A stretch of DNA of 64,000 nucleotides, from assembly GCA_002110485.1 (NCBI GenBank), contig MOWL01000067.1:3100001-3164000 (forward strand), in the 5' to 3' direction. The translations under genes and the position numbers were made by a program. Shown here in pieces: positions 1 through 12,300 of this stretch. Origin of the DNA: Emergomyces orientalis. Lineage: Eukaryota > Ascomycota > Eurotiomycetes > Onygenales > Ajellomycetaceae. Every line of letters begins with the position of its first letter. The stretch's first letter is position 1. The notes below the pieces were generated by a model. The model was given only the letters and a program-made list of their open reading frames with translations, had not been told where the DNA came from and made no database searches.

Positions 1-65
1 TCTGAACAAAAAATTTTGCCCCTCACCCCACCTACGCAAAACTTTTATTTTTATTTTAAATTCCA

Positions 66-1223
66 ATGGCACCAGAAACATCAGCCGGCAACGATGCTGT
101 TGCCGCTACTTCATCTTCCTCGCCTGTCGACTTCACAGTCAAAGCCGGCCTGGCCCAGATGTTGAAGGGGGGCGTCATCATGGACGTCGTCAACGCGGAA
201 CAGGTACGCTCTTAACCGGCATCCATCCCCCTCCGGCGCAGGGTCATTTTCAATTACGATCGACCATTCCAATCCGCCCTATGGATAATCAGACTCGATT
301 ACTGACAAAATAACGTTTCTTAAACCATGTTAACAGGCCCGCATTGCCGAGGAAGCAGGCGCATGCGCCGTCATGGCGCTCGAGCGAGTGCCAGCAGATA
401 TCCGTGCCCAGGGTGGAGTGGCGCGCATGTCTGATCCAACAATGATAAAGGAAATCATGGAGGCCGTGACGATACCAGTCATGGCTAAAGCGCGGATAGG
501 GCATTTCGTAGAATGCCAGGTATGTCTAGTCTCTACAACAGCTAATAAAATAAACTTTCCTAAAAAAGAATTTCCTCAATCTAGATCCTCGAAGCCATCG
601 GTGTCGACTACATTGATGAATCCGAAGTCCTCACCCCAGCCGACCACCTCTACCACGTCACCAAACACACCTTCAAAGTTCCCTTCGTGTGTGGCTGCCG
701 GAACCTCGGTGAAGCCCTCCGCCGTATTTCCGAGGGTGCTGCCATGATCCGCACAAAGGGCGAGGCAGGCACAGGCGACATCGTCGAGGCCGTCTCGCAC
801 ATGCGTACCGTGAACAGCCAGATTGCCAAGGCGCGCTCCATACTACTTTCCTCCAATGGCAGTGTTGAAGCGGAAGCGGAACTCCGCGCCTTCGCGCGCG
901 AGTTGGAATGTCCCTATGAGCTGCTGCGGGAGACCGCGGAGAAAGGTCGGTTGCCTGTTGTGAACTTTGCAGCGGGCGGTGTAGCAACACCAGCGGACGC
1001 AGCTTTGATGATGCAGTTGGGCTGTGATGGCGTATTTGTTGGATCGGGGATTTTCAAGTCTGGTGATCCGAGAAAGCGGGCTAAGGCGATTGTGCAGGCT
1101 GTGACACACCATAAGGATGCAAAGGTGTTGGCAGAGTTGAGCCAGGGGCTTGGTGAGGCGATGGTGGGTATTAGTGTGAGGGATATGGGTGAAGCAGATA
1201 AGCTGGCGAAGAGAGGGTGGTAA
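66..1223 (+). CDS. PDX1: Pyridoxal 5'-phosphate synthase, PDX1/SNZ subunit
   Basis: Makes vitamin B6 (PLP) from ribose 5-phosphate, glyceraldehyde 3-phosphate and ammonia supplied by the PDX2 glutaminase; cytosolic, called pyroA in Aspergillus. Three exons, 66-203, 337-519 and 585-1223, join in frame to 319 residues, close to the family length of about 300. Both catalytic lysines are visible: K97 in the segment MAKARIGHF, which forms the first Schiff base with the sugar, and K165 in MIRTKGEAGTG, which carries later intermediates. The glycine-rich phosphate-binding segment NFAAGGVATPADA and the VFVGSGIF strand are intact. The start at 66 gives a normal Ser/Thr-rich fungal extension before the conserved VKAGLAQMLKGG segment. 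Both introns have good GT..AG ends. The PDX2 partner is not in this window. Only 65 bases of upstream sequence are present, so the promoter is not visible. Confidence 0.96.
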
Positions 1224-1868
1224 CTAAGGCATGGGGTTGATTAGGTGACATGATGTGTCTGTTGGGATTTTGATACCAATGATGAGCGAATTGCCGAGAT
1301 GCGCATGATTGATATTTCAACTATATACCTTGCGCACGCGCGGAGGCGTAAAATGGTGCACTCTACACTTTTTCGGTGGCTGTGTATGTTTTGTACATAT
1401 ATACCTACATATATCAAAATTTAGGAATAAAAGCAAAGGAATTCAGGAAGTTTTTATCTCAAGTGCACGGGGGAGGAGGGCCATTTTTGCCACATATTTC
1501 CTGGATGCTCTAGAGGCTGCACAGCGGTGATAGACACAAAGTTGCGCCATGGCAAGGTCGTCAGACTAGATCTCTTTCGCATTTCTCTTTCTTTCCTTGC
1601 TATTTCCCATGTCGGTGTGGTGCGTATACTTTTATATCCACTTTTTTGGCATTTCAAATTAGATTAAATCCATTGTCGGAAACACGCCATGGCTGACCTA
1701 TTGATACAATCATATCATAAAGACATAACCGGAAGAAAAGAGTCAAAATAATCATTAAGAAAAGCTTATGCGAATACATATCCCCCTTCCCATGTTTTCT
1801 GGGAAGACTCCAAATCAATTCACATCTCAACCATGCATTAACGACCCAAGGTTCTACCTAGCCCACAC
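1224..1868. other. Intergenic region between convergent genes
   Basis: This is the shared 3' space of PDX1 and the karyopherin gene. It is moderately AT-rich with T-rich and TATA-like runs suitable for 3' end formation. I see no gene, RNA or repeat in it. Confidence 0.6.
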
Positions 1869-4800
1869 CTAGCTCGCATACGCAAACCCCTTCCCCCTAC
1901 ATGCCACCCAGTGATCCTTCACAACGCGATTAGTCCCCCTCGCACCCCGCAGCGAGAGTATTGATGACAAGAATCGTTCCCGCTCAGCCTTCTCCGGTAC
2001 CCGTCCTCCTCCTCCCGTCCCACTTGGAGCATTATTGCCATCCATTCCCGCCAGCGCGACCCCAAAATGCACACGCGCCGCACCCTGGTAGTGGAATATG
2101 AATTTCTTGATAACTTCACATAGGTGGTCAAGGTCTGAGCGCGCGCAGTGACCGGATACGTGATACATGAGTATATTACCAAGCAAGGAAAGGCAGGTGT
2201 CGAAAAAGTGGGGTCCCCGTTGGGGACTTGAGCCGTTAGCTGCCGCCGCGGCAGTGGGGTGCCTCGTGTGAGAGCTACCTGGGCCTGGTTGGAGCTCGGC
2301 TGGCAGATCTGTGAGGGAGAATAGGATAGACCAGAATGCGGAGGCGGAGCGGAGTGGAAGTGGGTCGGGTCTTTTGAGTACAGCGAGGGTGAATGTGATG
2401 ATTGTGGGGATGACGGCGCTGTGCTGGGGTACCGGCGGGTGGATGAGGTTGAAGAAAGCCGCTTTGTACTTTGGTAGCATCAGGTTAAGGAAGTCGATGC
2501 AACTATGCGCGACTTCTGGGTCATATTGATCCGGCTGTGCGTTCATGAAATTCATGAGTTCGTAGACGTGAATTATTAATTCGGTTGCTTCATTTTGGAT
2601 TGCGGAGGGGTTGGCGGAGTGAGAGGCAAGGAAAGCTGAGGCGGTTCCCATGATTGTGGGGAATCGAGGAGAGGTAACATTGGCGGCTTTAATGAAGCGG
2701 ATGGTTACTTGAGATGGTAGTACGTATGGACCCGGCGTGTGCTCTGTATATCCGGCCTTAAGAACGTCGCATGTAGCTTCGATTATGTCTCCATCGGTGG
2801 GGAAGGTGCCTATTAGGGTGTCCAGGATCTGAATCAGGTATGCTTGTGGTGTCCCCCCAAGTTCATCATTGGTCCAGAAATTATTTGAGCTTGGACTCGC
2901 TGCCTCCGCATCAAGGTCAATAACAGCGTCATCAGGAGCCCGAAACCCCTTCCCTATGCTTGCGGTGCAACGCATTACTTTGATTCCTTTCTCAAGCGCA
3001 TCGTCATACTGGTTAGATTGCGCTTCCAGTCGGGCTTGTTCTGCTAGCTGGTGAAGAGGCCCCAGTAGTTTTATAAGACATGCTGCCTGAGCTGCATTTG
3101 AAGTGGCCGCTTGTACAACCGCTGCAATACCTTCGGATACCCGCTCCAGAGTGGTGACATTAACAGAAGAATTGGAGCGAAGTTGATCGACCTTATTGAT
3201 AAAATCATCAACATACATTGGGAGCGCCTGGCGGCAGTTCTGGCAGAGAAATGAAATTGATTTGGACGCAGCCTGGTCGCAAGAGGGAGCATCGAGGGAA
3301 TTGAATAGGAAGTTAAGAGCTCGCGGGAGAAGGTCGTGGTTTCGTTCAAAATACGCCGTGTACCTTGCAATCATGTCGGATAGGGTCTGGCGAGGTTTTA
3401 CAGGAATTGAAATTCGATTGAAACAAATGCCGTCGAATATTTCGGAATGGAAAATGTTGTGAAGTAGCTTGTCCACTTTCGAGCTATCCACAACAGAGTC
3501 AGCCAAGAAGCCGAGGCAAAAGAGAGCTACTTCAAAACCGTCCCATATTTGGCTGTTCATCGAGCTGGTTGCACGCTCAACGAGTTTGTCGATAAGCTCA
3601 AATCCTAGAAGAGGATAGGTGGCGAGTAAAAAGTCTGCAAAGTCACGTCTGAATCCATTGAAGTTCCTCACGTCATCGTCATCCCACCCCTTCAATACTG
3701 ACGGATCAGGGTACCGGAGCTTATCATAGCAGTCAGTGATGACTTGTGCAAACTCCCCTTTTACACGATCTGGGGAAACTTCCACATCACCCTGCATGAT
3801 ATAATCACTAATATCATCTGCCGCCTCAGTCCAATATTCCAAGAGAAGCGAGCTTGCTTTGTCGTCAACTTCTACAAATCCTGGTCCGCGGAAAAGTGTA
3901 TGGAGTAGCAATAGGATCCTTTGCTTCTGATCATTTAATTCGCCGGCTAAAAGTTGTATTTGCTCAGTCGTTGCATATCGCAGCAATAAATCCAAGAATC
4001 GCATGGAGTCTTCATCGTAATCTCCGTTAAGTAGAGCCAATGCGTACTTTTCGCCGAAGGTCCCTGAGAGAAATTGAAGAATTGCAGTCAAGTGCTCAAT
4101 TCCCAGTAACTTTGCATGGCTATTAAGAATTTCGGCAAGAAGTTCCATTGCCATTTCTGCAAGATCAGGCACCGCTAAAAACTGAACGGAATAATTCAAA
4201 GGAGCGGCGGCTGCCTTTGGGAGATCACCCAGGGAAATGCGGTCTCCTCGGATTGCGATAAGCCAAGCCTATACGCTACGCTTTAGTGACCACAGAAAAA
4301 ATTTTGGCACCAGAGTTGAACCTTACGTTTAAAGATTTCATTGCTTCAATGGCTAATTTACTTAATTGTTCTTCGACGGGTGGCTGATTTACGTCTCGAT
4401 TAAAATGGGATACTTGCTCCAAAACGAACTCAATAAGGAAAAGTGCATCTGTGATATTGGGACTTAAACGGTTTCGTAGATCCCTGCTTGCATAGTCAGA
4501 ATATGGTTAATTGATCGAGGATAATAATAAAAAAGGTATTGCTGCGTACTCACTCGTTCAGAGCATAACGGGATGATTCTTCGGCCAGAGTAGTAGAAAA
4601 AGACAAAAGTGGAAGCATCCGTTCGTAACTGAGCGAAGGCAGAGCGAGCTTTTCGAAACTTTCCTGTCCACATTCATCTTCTGATAAGTATTTTCCACTG
4701 GCAATAGACATGGCAACATGTCGTATGCAATGCGTCCAGGGAGCTTCAGGCTTAAAAAAGAAGGTTGTCAAGGTTGACATAAATTTTCTCATGGCTACCG

Positions 4801-5275
4801 CCACTTCGTCCCTTGAGATCATCAGAATGAAGATGTGTATCAGATGAACCAAGAGGTCTCTGGCTTTCTCTGTCCCAAGGTGTTCCCTAGGATACCATCA
4901 GCCCAAAGTCGAAAGAACGAAAAAACGCAAAGGAAAAGAAAAAAAAACCCCTGCATGACATATATTCTTACCAGTCCTGATGGATTTTAACGGTCAGGGT
5001 GAGGGCACCAAAGAATCTCGCATTGGTGTCATCACTGGCTAAGAGGCCGTCTGCAATAGCCCACCCCGCCTCTGACTTTTGGAGCGCCTGTAGCCTCTCC
5101 TGGATAGATTTGGCAATGCCGGAATTTCCAGGAGCATTAAGAGCATGAATAAGCTAGACAGAGGTCAGACATGGTTGACCGTATTGTTATGAAACAGACG
5201 AAAAACACGTACCTGTCTGGTCTCGTCAAGAAAAGCCTGGCTCTCCTTTTGAGCTGAAGGAATTCCCGCCATCAT
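1869..5275 (-). CDS. Importin-beta family karyopherin (importin-13/Kap122-like)
   Basis: A nuclear transport receptor that would bind cargo and Ran-GTP and shuttle through nuclear pores. Five exons (5213-5275, 4972-5153, 4554-4886, 4327-4483, 1869-4268) join in frame to 1044 residues, the usual size of the family (yeast Kap122 is about 1080). The first 90 residues carry an importin-beta N-terminal pattern (LIHALNAPGNSG, then ARFFGALTLTVKIHQDW), followed by leucine-rich helical repeats of HEAT type along the whole length. The choice of importin-13/Kap122 over Mtr10 or Kap111 is a judgement from the overall look. Two ATG codons sit at 5275 and 5272; either works. A CACGTG element lies 53 bases upstream of the start. 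The last exon is 2.4 kb without an intron, and the C-terminus carries a low-complexity Gly/Ser stretch. It is divergent from aminopeptidase P. Confidence 0.85.
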
Positions 5276-6211
5276 CTTTTTCTTAGATATATATCTGCGC
5301 TGGTAGGCGCTTGGTGGTCTTTCTCGTCACGTGTATCGATATGGCGTCCATATATGGCCCAGAGTAGCGCTGAAAACGGAGTAAAAGGGTGAGGCCAGAA
5401 GGATTGAATGGCATGAAGGATAGGAATGAAAACTGAACAAGAAGTAGGGTGGGTGAAAAGTTCAGGAGGTACGAAGTCAGTTCTATATCAGAGGGCTTTC
5501 AAAGTTGACCACAGTAACAGTACAGAAATGACGACTTGTTGATAAATGACAAGCTCATGAATGACGAACATGAGTCACCCTACAATATCACAGACTGATA
5601 TATAATGCATCAAGATCGAGATGATATATTTGCAGCTGAAATGTTTGCCACATGAGTACTACTATAGACAAGTCCTCAATGTATATCTCTGATCAAATAA
5701 GCTGTTAGCTCATAGCTAGGACCCAGTCAATGCGATGTATGGATGATACAGACAAACTTATGCAAAATGGGTTCCTCTTTTGTATTTGCAGAATTGTAAA
5801 CGAACAATGAATGCCTGATGTGGGCTGGATGGAAGCCCATCGCCCCAAGGTTGCTTAGCTAAAGCCCATCCCGTGACCTGCCCTTAACTAACTACTAGTT
5901 ACCATTCCCATCCACCGATTGACGTGCAGGAAGAAATGTAACATCTGCACGCAGAAGAATAGGTACGAAAATTAATACATCCCTGTGTCAAATTACTCTT
6001 GAAGATTCTAGCGAATTTGTGCTTAGCGGCTGCTAATTGAGTGATATTCTCGCACCAGAATTATCCACTGTTGCATCGCAGCCGTCAATTAGCTTTCCCT
6101 CCTGCAGCTACTGCTACTGTCGCATAACATCGGATCTGATATATTCCTCCCCCGCCATCCAACTTCACCCCCGCCAACTCCCAGCGCAGCCATATGAGTG
6201 CTGTGATATAA
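5276..6211. promoter_or_regulatory. Divergent promoter region, karyopherin / aminopeptidase P
   Basis: About 0.94 kb separates two genes transcribed away from each other, so it should hold both promoters. The palindrome CACGTG at 5328-5333, in the context TCACGTG, matches the site bound by Cbf1-type bHLH factors. No ORF or repeat of note. That the element is used is inference. Confidence 0.5.
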
Positions 6212-8768
6212 ATGCTTTTTCTCCGCCATTCGTGCCGCCTTGCTTCTAGAACTGCAACCACTATACGGCCTCCACTACCATCACTGAGCCGCTTTATTCA
6301 ATCGACAACGAGATCATTTTCCTGCTCCGTCGCATTTCGCTCTGGAGATATGGAAGCTGTCGATACCTCGCAGCGGCTCGCCCGCTTGAGGGAGTTGATG
6401 CAGGAAAAGAAAGTCGATGTATACAGTATGGAGTAAAACAGCCAACCTTTCGCAAATAAACCATTATCTGATATTTATTTCTATTCAGTTGTGCCTTCTG
6501 AGGATAGCCACCAGTCCGAATACATTGCCCCTTGCGATGGCCGTCGCGGTTAGATACCTTTCTCCCCTTACGATCTAAATCTCATCATGCCAACTTGGCC
6601 CGCCCGAACACTTCCGCTCATGACTATTATTAAATGCAGAATTCATCTCGGGCTTTACTGGCTCTGCGGGATGCGCCATCGTGTCGATGAGCAAAGCGGC
6701 GCTGTCCACTGATGGACGGTACTTCAATCAGGCTGCAAAGCAGCTAGATAACAACTGGATGCTTCTGAAGAGAGGTTTTGAGAATATGCCTACTTGGCAG
6801 GAATGGTATGGCCAGAGAAATTTTTACATGTCATGTGGGGGTGTGTATTGAAATGGACTTATAGGACTGCGGAACAAGCTGAGGGCGGTAAGGTCGTTGG
6901 CGTCGATCCATCACTCATCACTGCCTGTGAGTCTACATCATCATCTCTTCATTTAGGAAAAGTTTCTGTAAAGAACATAATTAACCCAATCTAGCCGATG
7001 CGCGCAGCCTTTCAGAAACAATCAAAAAATGCGGTGGTTCCCTGCAAGGCGTGCAGGAGAATCTAATCGACCTCGTTTGGGGCAAGGAGCGCCCCGCTCG
7101 TCCACGCGAAAAAGTGGCTCTTCATCCTATCGAATTTGCAGGAAAATCATTCGAGGAAAAGATCAGTGATCTACGAAAGGAGCTCCAGAAGAAGAAAAGC
7201 GCGGGATTTATCATCTGTATGTATTTTGACCTGCTTGGCAACGTAACTAGATTGCTGACTTCACAATTTAGCGATGCTTGACGAAATTGCCTGGCTTTTT
7301 AACCTTCGAGGAAACGAGTATGGATTTCCGCCTGCCATAGACGATTTGACTCCTGGCACTAACCAGTCGTTTATAGCATCCCATATAACCCAGTGTTCTT
7401 CGCGTATGCCATTATCACACCTTCAACCGCTGATTTATACATTGATGAAGAGAAGCTACCAGCTGAGGTGAAGAAATATCTAGGCGACCTAGTCTCCTTG
7501 AAGCCATACGGTTCTATTTTCGAAGATGCCAAAGCACTGGGTGAAACCGCCCAAAAGAAACTCGATGGTGACTCCCCAACGAGCCCACCTGAAAAGTTCC
7601 TCATCTCAACAAAGGCATCGTGGTCGCTTAGTCTTGCTTTGGGCGGTGAGAAGAATGTGGAAGAAGTTCGAAGCCCGATCACCGATGCCAAGGCTATCAA
7701 GAATGAAGCTGAGCTGGAAGGAATGAGAGCTTGCCATATTCGCGACGGCGCAGCACTCACGGAATACTTCGCTTGGCTCGAAAACGAATTGATCAACAAG
7801 AAGACGGTTCTCAACGAGGTAGACGCTTCCGACAAGCTCGAACAAATCCGATCGAAGCATAAGAATTTCGTCGGGCTTTCCTTTGATACCATCTCGTCAA
7901 CCGGCCCAAATGCCGCAGTGATTCACTACAAAGCTGAACGAAATAACTGCTCTATTATTGACCCCAAAGCCGTATATCTATGTGACTCTGGTGCACAATA
8001 TTTGGATGGCACTACCGATACAACCCGCACTCTCCATTTTGGCGAACCAACGGAGATGGAAAAGAAGGCATACACACTTGTTCTCAAAGGCCTGATTAGC
8101 ATTGATACCGCTGTGTTCCCCAAAGGAACAACTGGATTCGCTCTGGATGCTTTTGCGCGACAATACCTGTGGAAGGAGGGCCTCGATTATCTCCATGGTA
8201 CTGGCCATGGTGTAGGATCATATTTGGTAAGACAGCCTCCACTTCTGCCGTCGTTGTCTCATACGCTAACATGTTTACAAGAACGTCCACGAAGGTCCTA
8301 TTGGACTAGGCACTCGAGTTCAGTATTCTGAAGTTGCCCTTGCCCCAGGAAATGTGATATCTGATGGTATGTTCCCCGCTATTATTGGATATTATCACCC
8401 GCGGTCTGCTAACAATCGTGTAGAGCCTGGTTACTATGAGGACGGAGTTTTCGGAATTCGCATCGAAAGTACGTTTCCTTCCCATCTACTCACAAAATTA
8501 GGATTTTCTACTAACGCCTATCGTAGACATTATCATGGCCAAGGAGGTGAAAACTGCCCATAGCTTCGGAGAGAAGCCATGGTTGGGTTTTGAGCATGTT
8601 ACCATGACGCCCCTTTGCCAGAAATTGATCAACCCAAGCCTGCTCAGCGACGTGGAGAAGAAATGGGTGAACGATTACCACAGTGAAGTTTGGGAGAAAA
8701 CTAGCCGCTACTTCGAGAACGATGAGCTAACGAGAAATTGGCTGAAGAGGGAGACTCAACATATCTGA
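6212..8768 (+). CDS. AMPP: Xaa-Pro aminopeptidase P
   Basis: A dinuclear-metal (usually Mn2+) peptidase of family M24B that removes an N-terminal residue preceding proline. Ten exons (6212-6425, 6489-6548, 6640-6805, 6865-6926, 6995-7216, 7272-7317, 7377-8226, 8282-8366, 8424-8468, 8527-8768) join to 663 residues; every junction keeps frame. Metal ligands are all present: D460 and D471 (in the segment CDSGAQYLDGTTDTTRT), H534 (GTGHGVG), E569 (DEPGYY) and E583 (GIRIEN). The first 46 residues are rich in Arg, Ser and Thr with no acidic residue until near the end, like a mitochondrial presequence. A second in-frame ATG at codon 47 begins MEAVDTSQRLARL, where the cytosolic enzyme would start (617 residues). 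Alternative starts could therefore give two locations; this is inference. Nine short introns with clean sites. Confidence 0.95.
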
Positions 8769-9396
8769 GTGGATTTCGAGTCCATATTTGTATAACTTCA
8801 CTATTTTCGTCATTGTTCGTGGCTATCGGTATTTTCGGTATTCCATTCAGCATGACCTTTGTTTCTTTTGTGATCAATATATGTACAAGTCTATAGAGGC
8901 TCCATACAACTCTGTTGAGGCCGTACACATTTTATTTACATTGCATTTGCACCCAGACACGTCTAAGGGCCAAAAATCAGTTTGTCTGGTACAGTACACC
9001 ATGAGGAGTAAACACCACTAATTAATACAGGCTCGTAACTGTAAATTGCACTTAAAACTTACTGTATCTGAAATGCAAAATCGTTTATTTAAATAGTATC
9101 ATCGTTGTTTTACGAGCGCCTGTGTACCCGAAACTAGCGCCTATTTCCACCAAAGATTATGTATCGTGACTTCATCAACCCCCTGCCCTCACATGATATC
9201 GCTCCAACAACTTCACCATCACCAACCACACAAGAACAACAGATTCGACACCAAACCATCCCTTCAATCAACCGCTAAAATAAAACCTCGGAACTTGGTC
9301 GCGAAACCTCCCCGACCACCATGCTCCCCCCCTTTACAACCCAATCCCAACAACCCAATCCATCCTAAATCGATCCTCTCACCTCTGCAATCTGGC
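8769..9396 (+). other. Intergenic region and SEC8 5' leader
   Basis: Space between two genes on the same strand. The part from about 9160 is CA-rich and open in the SEC8 frame, with an in-frame ATG at 9193, so SEC8 could start earlier than annotated. Nothing else supportable is seen. Confidence 0.5.
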
Positions 9397-12300
9397 ATGA
9401 GCAGAACCGGCCTCCCCAACGGCGGCGGCCGCTCCGAACGAGATTACGGGCCCTACAGAGGGGACAATGCCTCACTGAGCACCACGTCGAGCGCCGGGTA
9501 CGTTTCCTCCCGAGAGCGCCGTGCTGGCGGTTACGGTGGGTTTTATGATGGCGGTTCTGCGGCCGCGTCATCTTCCTCATTACAGAGTTCCGAACAACCA
9601 TTCCGTCCCTCGTCTTCGCGCTCGCGGCCCTATGATATCGAGACGGGTCCCATGTGGAGTAGTGGTGGTGGTAGAGACGAAGCGAGGTATGGTGATGGTG
9701 GGAGGAGTCGGGAGAGGAATAGGTCGGATGGCAGGAGCGGGCCGCAACCGATTGAGGGTAGGTTTCATTTTACCCCTGAAGGGACTGCGGTGGGATTTAG
9801 ACCCTGGAGGTTGTTTCTGAGAATGGGCGGCTTTGGTAAGACTGTGCATGATCTAACTTTGATTTTGAAATAGATATCCTCCGAATGATACAGCAGGAAT
9901 GGGACTTTATGGCCACCGACGACTGTGTGCCGGTTCAAGTGGGCTTGCAGTTGATGGATTCAAGTACCCTGGGCAGGGCGGATCGAGAGCCTGATTTCAT
10001 ACGAGCGCATAAGCAGATACAAAAGTCTTTGAAATCGATTGTCAATGGTATGTTGGATCTTATGCTCTCTCCCAAACGTGCTATATAGGAGTGCGGGTAC
10101 TAAAAGACTGTTGCTGTAGAACACCATCAGGGCTTCAATAGCTCTATCGGAACGTACCATACAATCCAGTCGAGCATCCATAGTTCCCAAAATCGTCTTC
10201 GAATGCTAAAGGGGGCCCTGACGGAAGCCAAAGCAGGTTTGCTTACAACGAAACCGGAGCTGAAGGGTCTCGCCACGGCGTCACAGAATTACGATGATAT
10301 ACTGCAATTATTCGGCCAGATTGAGAATATCCAATCGCTACCGGAAAAGCTTGAGGCGCGCATATCGGAAAAGAGATTCATTGCGGCAGTTGAAATCCTT
10401 CAAGATGCACTGCGGCTTGTGAATAGGTCGGAATTTGACGGTATTGGAGGTCTTGGAGATCTACGAACATATTTCACCAACCAAGAATTATCTTTGACGG
10501 ATATCTTGGTCGAGGAGCTCCATGATCACTTGTATCTTAAATCTCCGTATTGCCAGGATCGCTGGAAGCTGACTACTGGCGACGAAGCAAAGGATGGCCC
10601 GAAGCCAATCAGTTTAAATACTGGGACTAATTGGGAGAAACCAGTTTACCATTTCTTAGCCAACCTGGATGTGACGACACCCGTTGCGGAGGACGCCTCG
10701 CGTAATCCGGAGACTGATACGTTTCATTACATCCGCGTAGTCATTGAAGCGTTAAATAAAATGGGCAACCTTGAAGTTGCTGTCGATCGGGTCGAGCAGA
10801 GGCTTCCGGTCGAGCTCTTCGCAGTTGTCGATAAGACAAGTGCGGAAGTTGCAGTTCGTCATCCTGAACATAGACGGAATGCGCAGTCACAAGACAGTAG
10901 GGTGCATGGCATGCCTACCGAATTGGGCGGAGACAGGGGATACGTTCTATCAGAATTTATGTGGATCCTCTACGCGAAATTTGAGGCGATTGCTGAAGGT
11001 CACCGCATCGTGCATGATGTCGTTGCTGGTATTGTGGAGCGGGAAAATATTCGGAAGTCTGGATCACTCACAAGTGGTTTCAAGGAGCTGTGGAAACTCT
11101 ACCAAAGCGAAGTGAGTTAATGATTTTCTTTCCTATTTTTTTAATATTGTTTTGGAGGAATGGGGTGGATATGAACTTACAAATGTTTTAGATACGGTCC
11201 CTATTGCACGATTATCTTGCCACAGATGGAGAAGTCAGTTACCGGGCTCCAGCAAATATTTCTGACGACAAATACACACATACCTCTAACAAACGAGATA
11301 AAACGAAGGTTTGTAGTCGTATGATCTTAAGTTAACTTGGAAATAAATGCTAAAAAATAATACTGCAGAAAATGTTCAAACTCTCGGAAGTGGATCAGAA
11401 GTCATCAGAAATGAAGGCAGAGCAGGACGACTTGGAAGAGATCCTCAGGTCATCAGTTCCGGGCCTCGTGTCGAAATCGCGACAGAAGACGTCTGCCACC
11501 GACTCATCTCGATCAAGGCAAGAAAGCTCTGGAACGGGGCATAAGCTCCTGGTTGAACCCAGCGTTTTCAATATGAGCCTACTTCTACCGCCATCCCTTT
11601 CTTTCATTCAGAGATTGAAGGATATCGTCCCTCTCAATTCTGACATTGTCATGAGCACCCTTACATCCTTCCTTGATGACTTCCTGATCAACGTCTTCCA
11701 GCCACAACTGGATGAAGCCGTTACTGTCCTCTGCGCGCTCACTTTCATTGCACTGGATGCATTTACTGAAGATCCGCAGTGGACAAAGGTTTCACCACGG
11801 CCAATTTTTAAAGTATGTATCGTTGATGTTCATATTTATTTGTCTTTATGATCTGGATCTGACCTTTTGCAGGGAACCATTACTTTCATGGAACTCGTCA
11901 AAACGTTCAGTAAAATGCTCGACAGTATTCCACATGATCAGATATTTACGCAATTAGTGATAAACCAGATCGTAACCTATTATGACAAATGTTGTGGTTG
12001 GTACAAAGGTACGGATTTACTTAATTTTCTTCTAATATATTGAATAAAGCTAAAATTAAAAAAACTATGTCTAGCGCTGGTTACGCGGGTGTCTCCTCAA
12101 CATACCGGAGGATTGCAGTTAAAAGCAGCAGCAGCGTACGCTGAATCTGGGGAAACTCGAGAAACTGCCAAAAAGCTATGGGAATGTTCCGACGGCCAAA
12201 GACAGGAGTTGATCGCCAAAGTATTATTCCTCACCCCCCACCCCCCACCCCCCAAAAATGAGGTTTCTTAACGAATTACGTTACTGATATAACCCTCATC

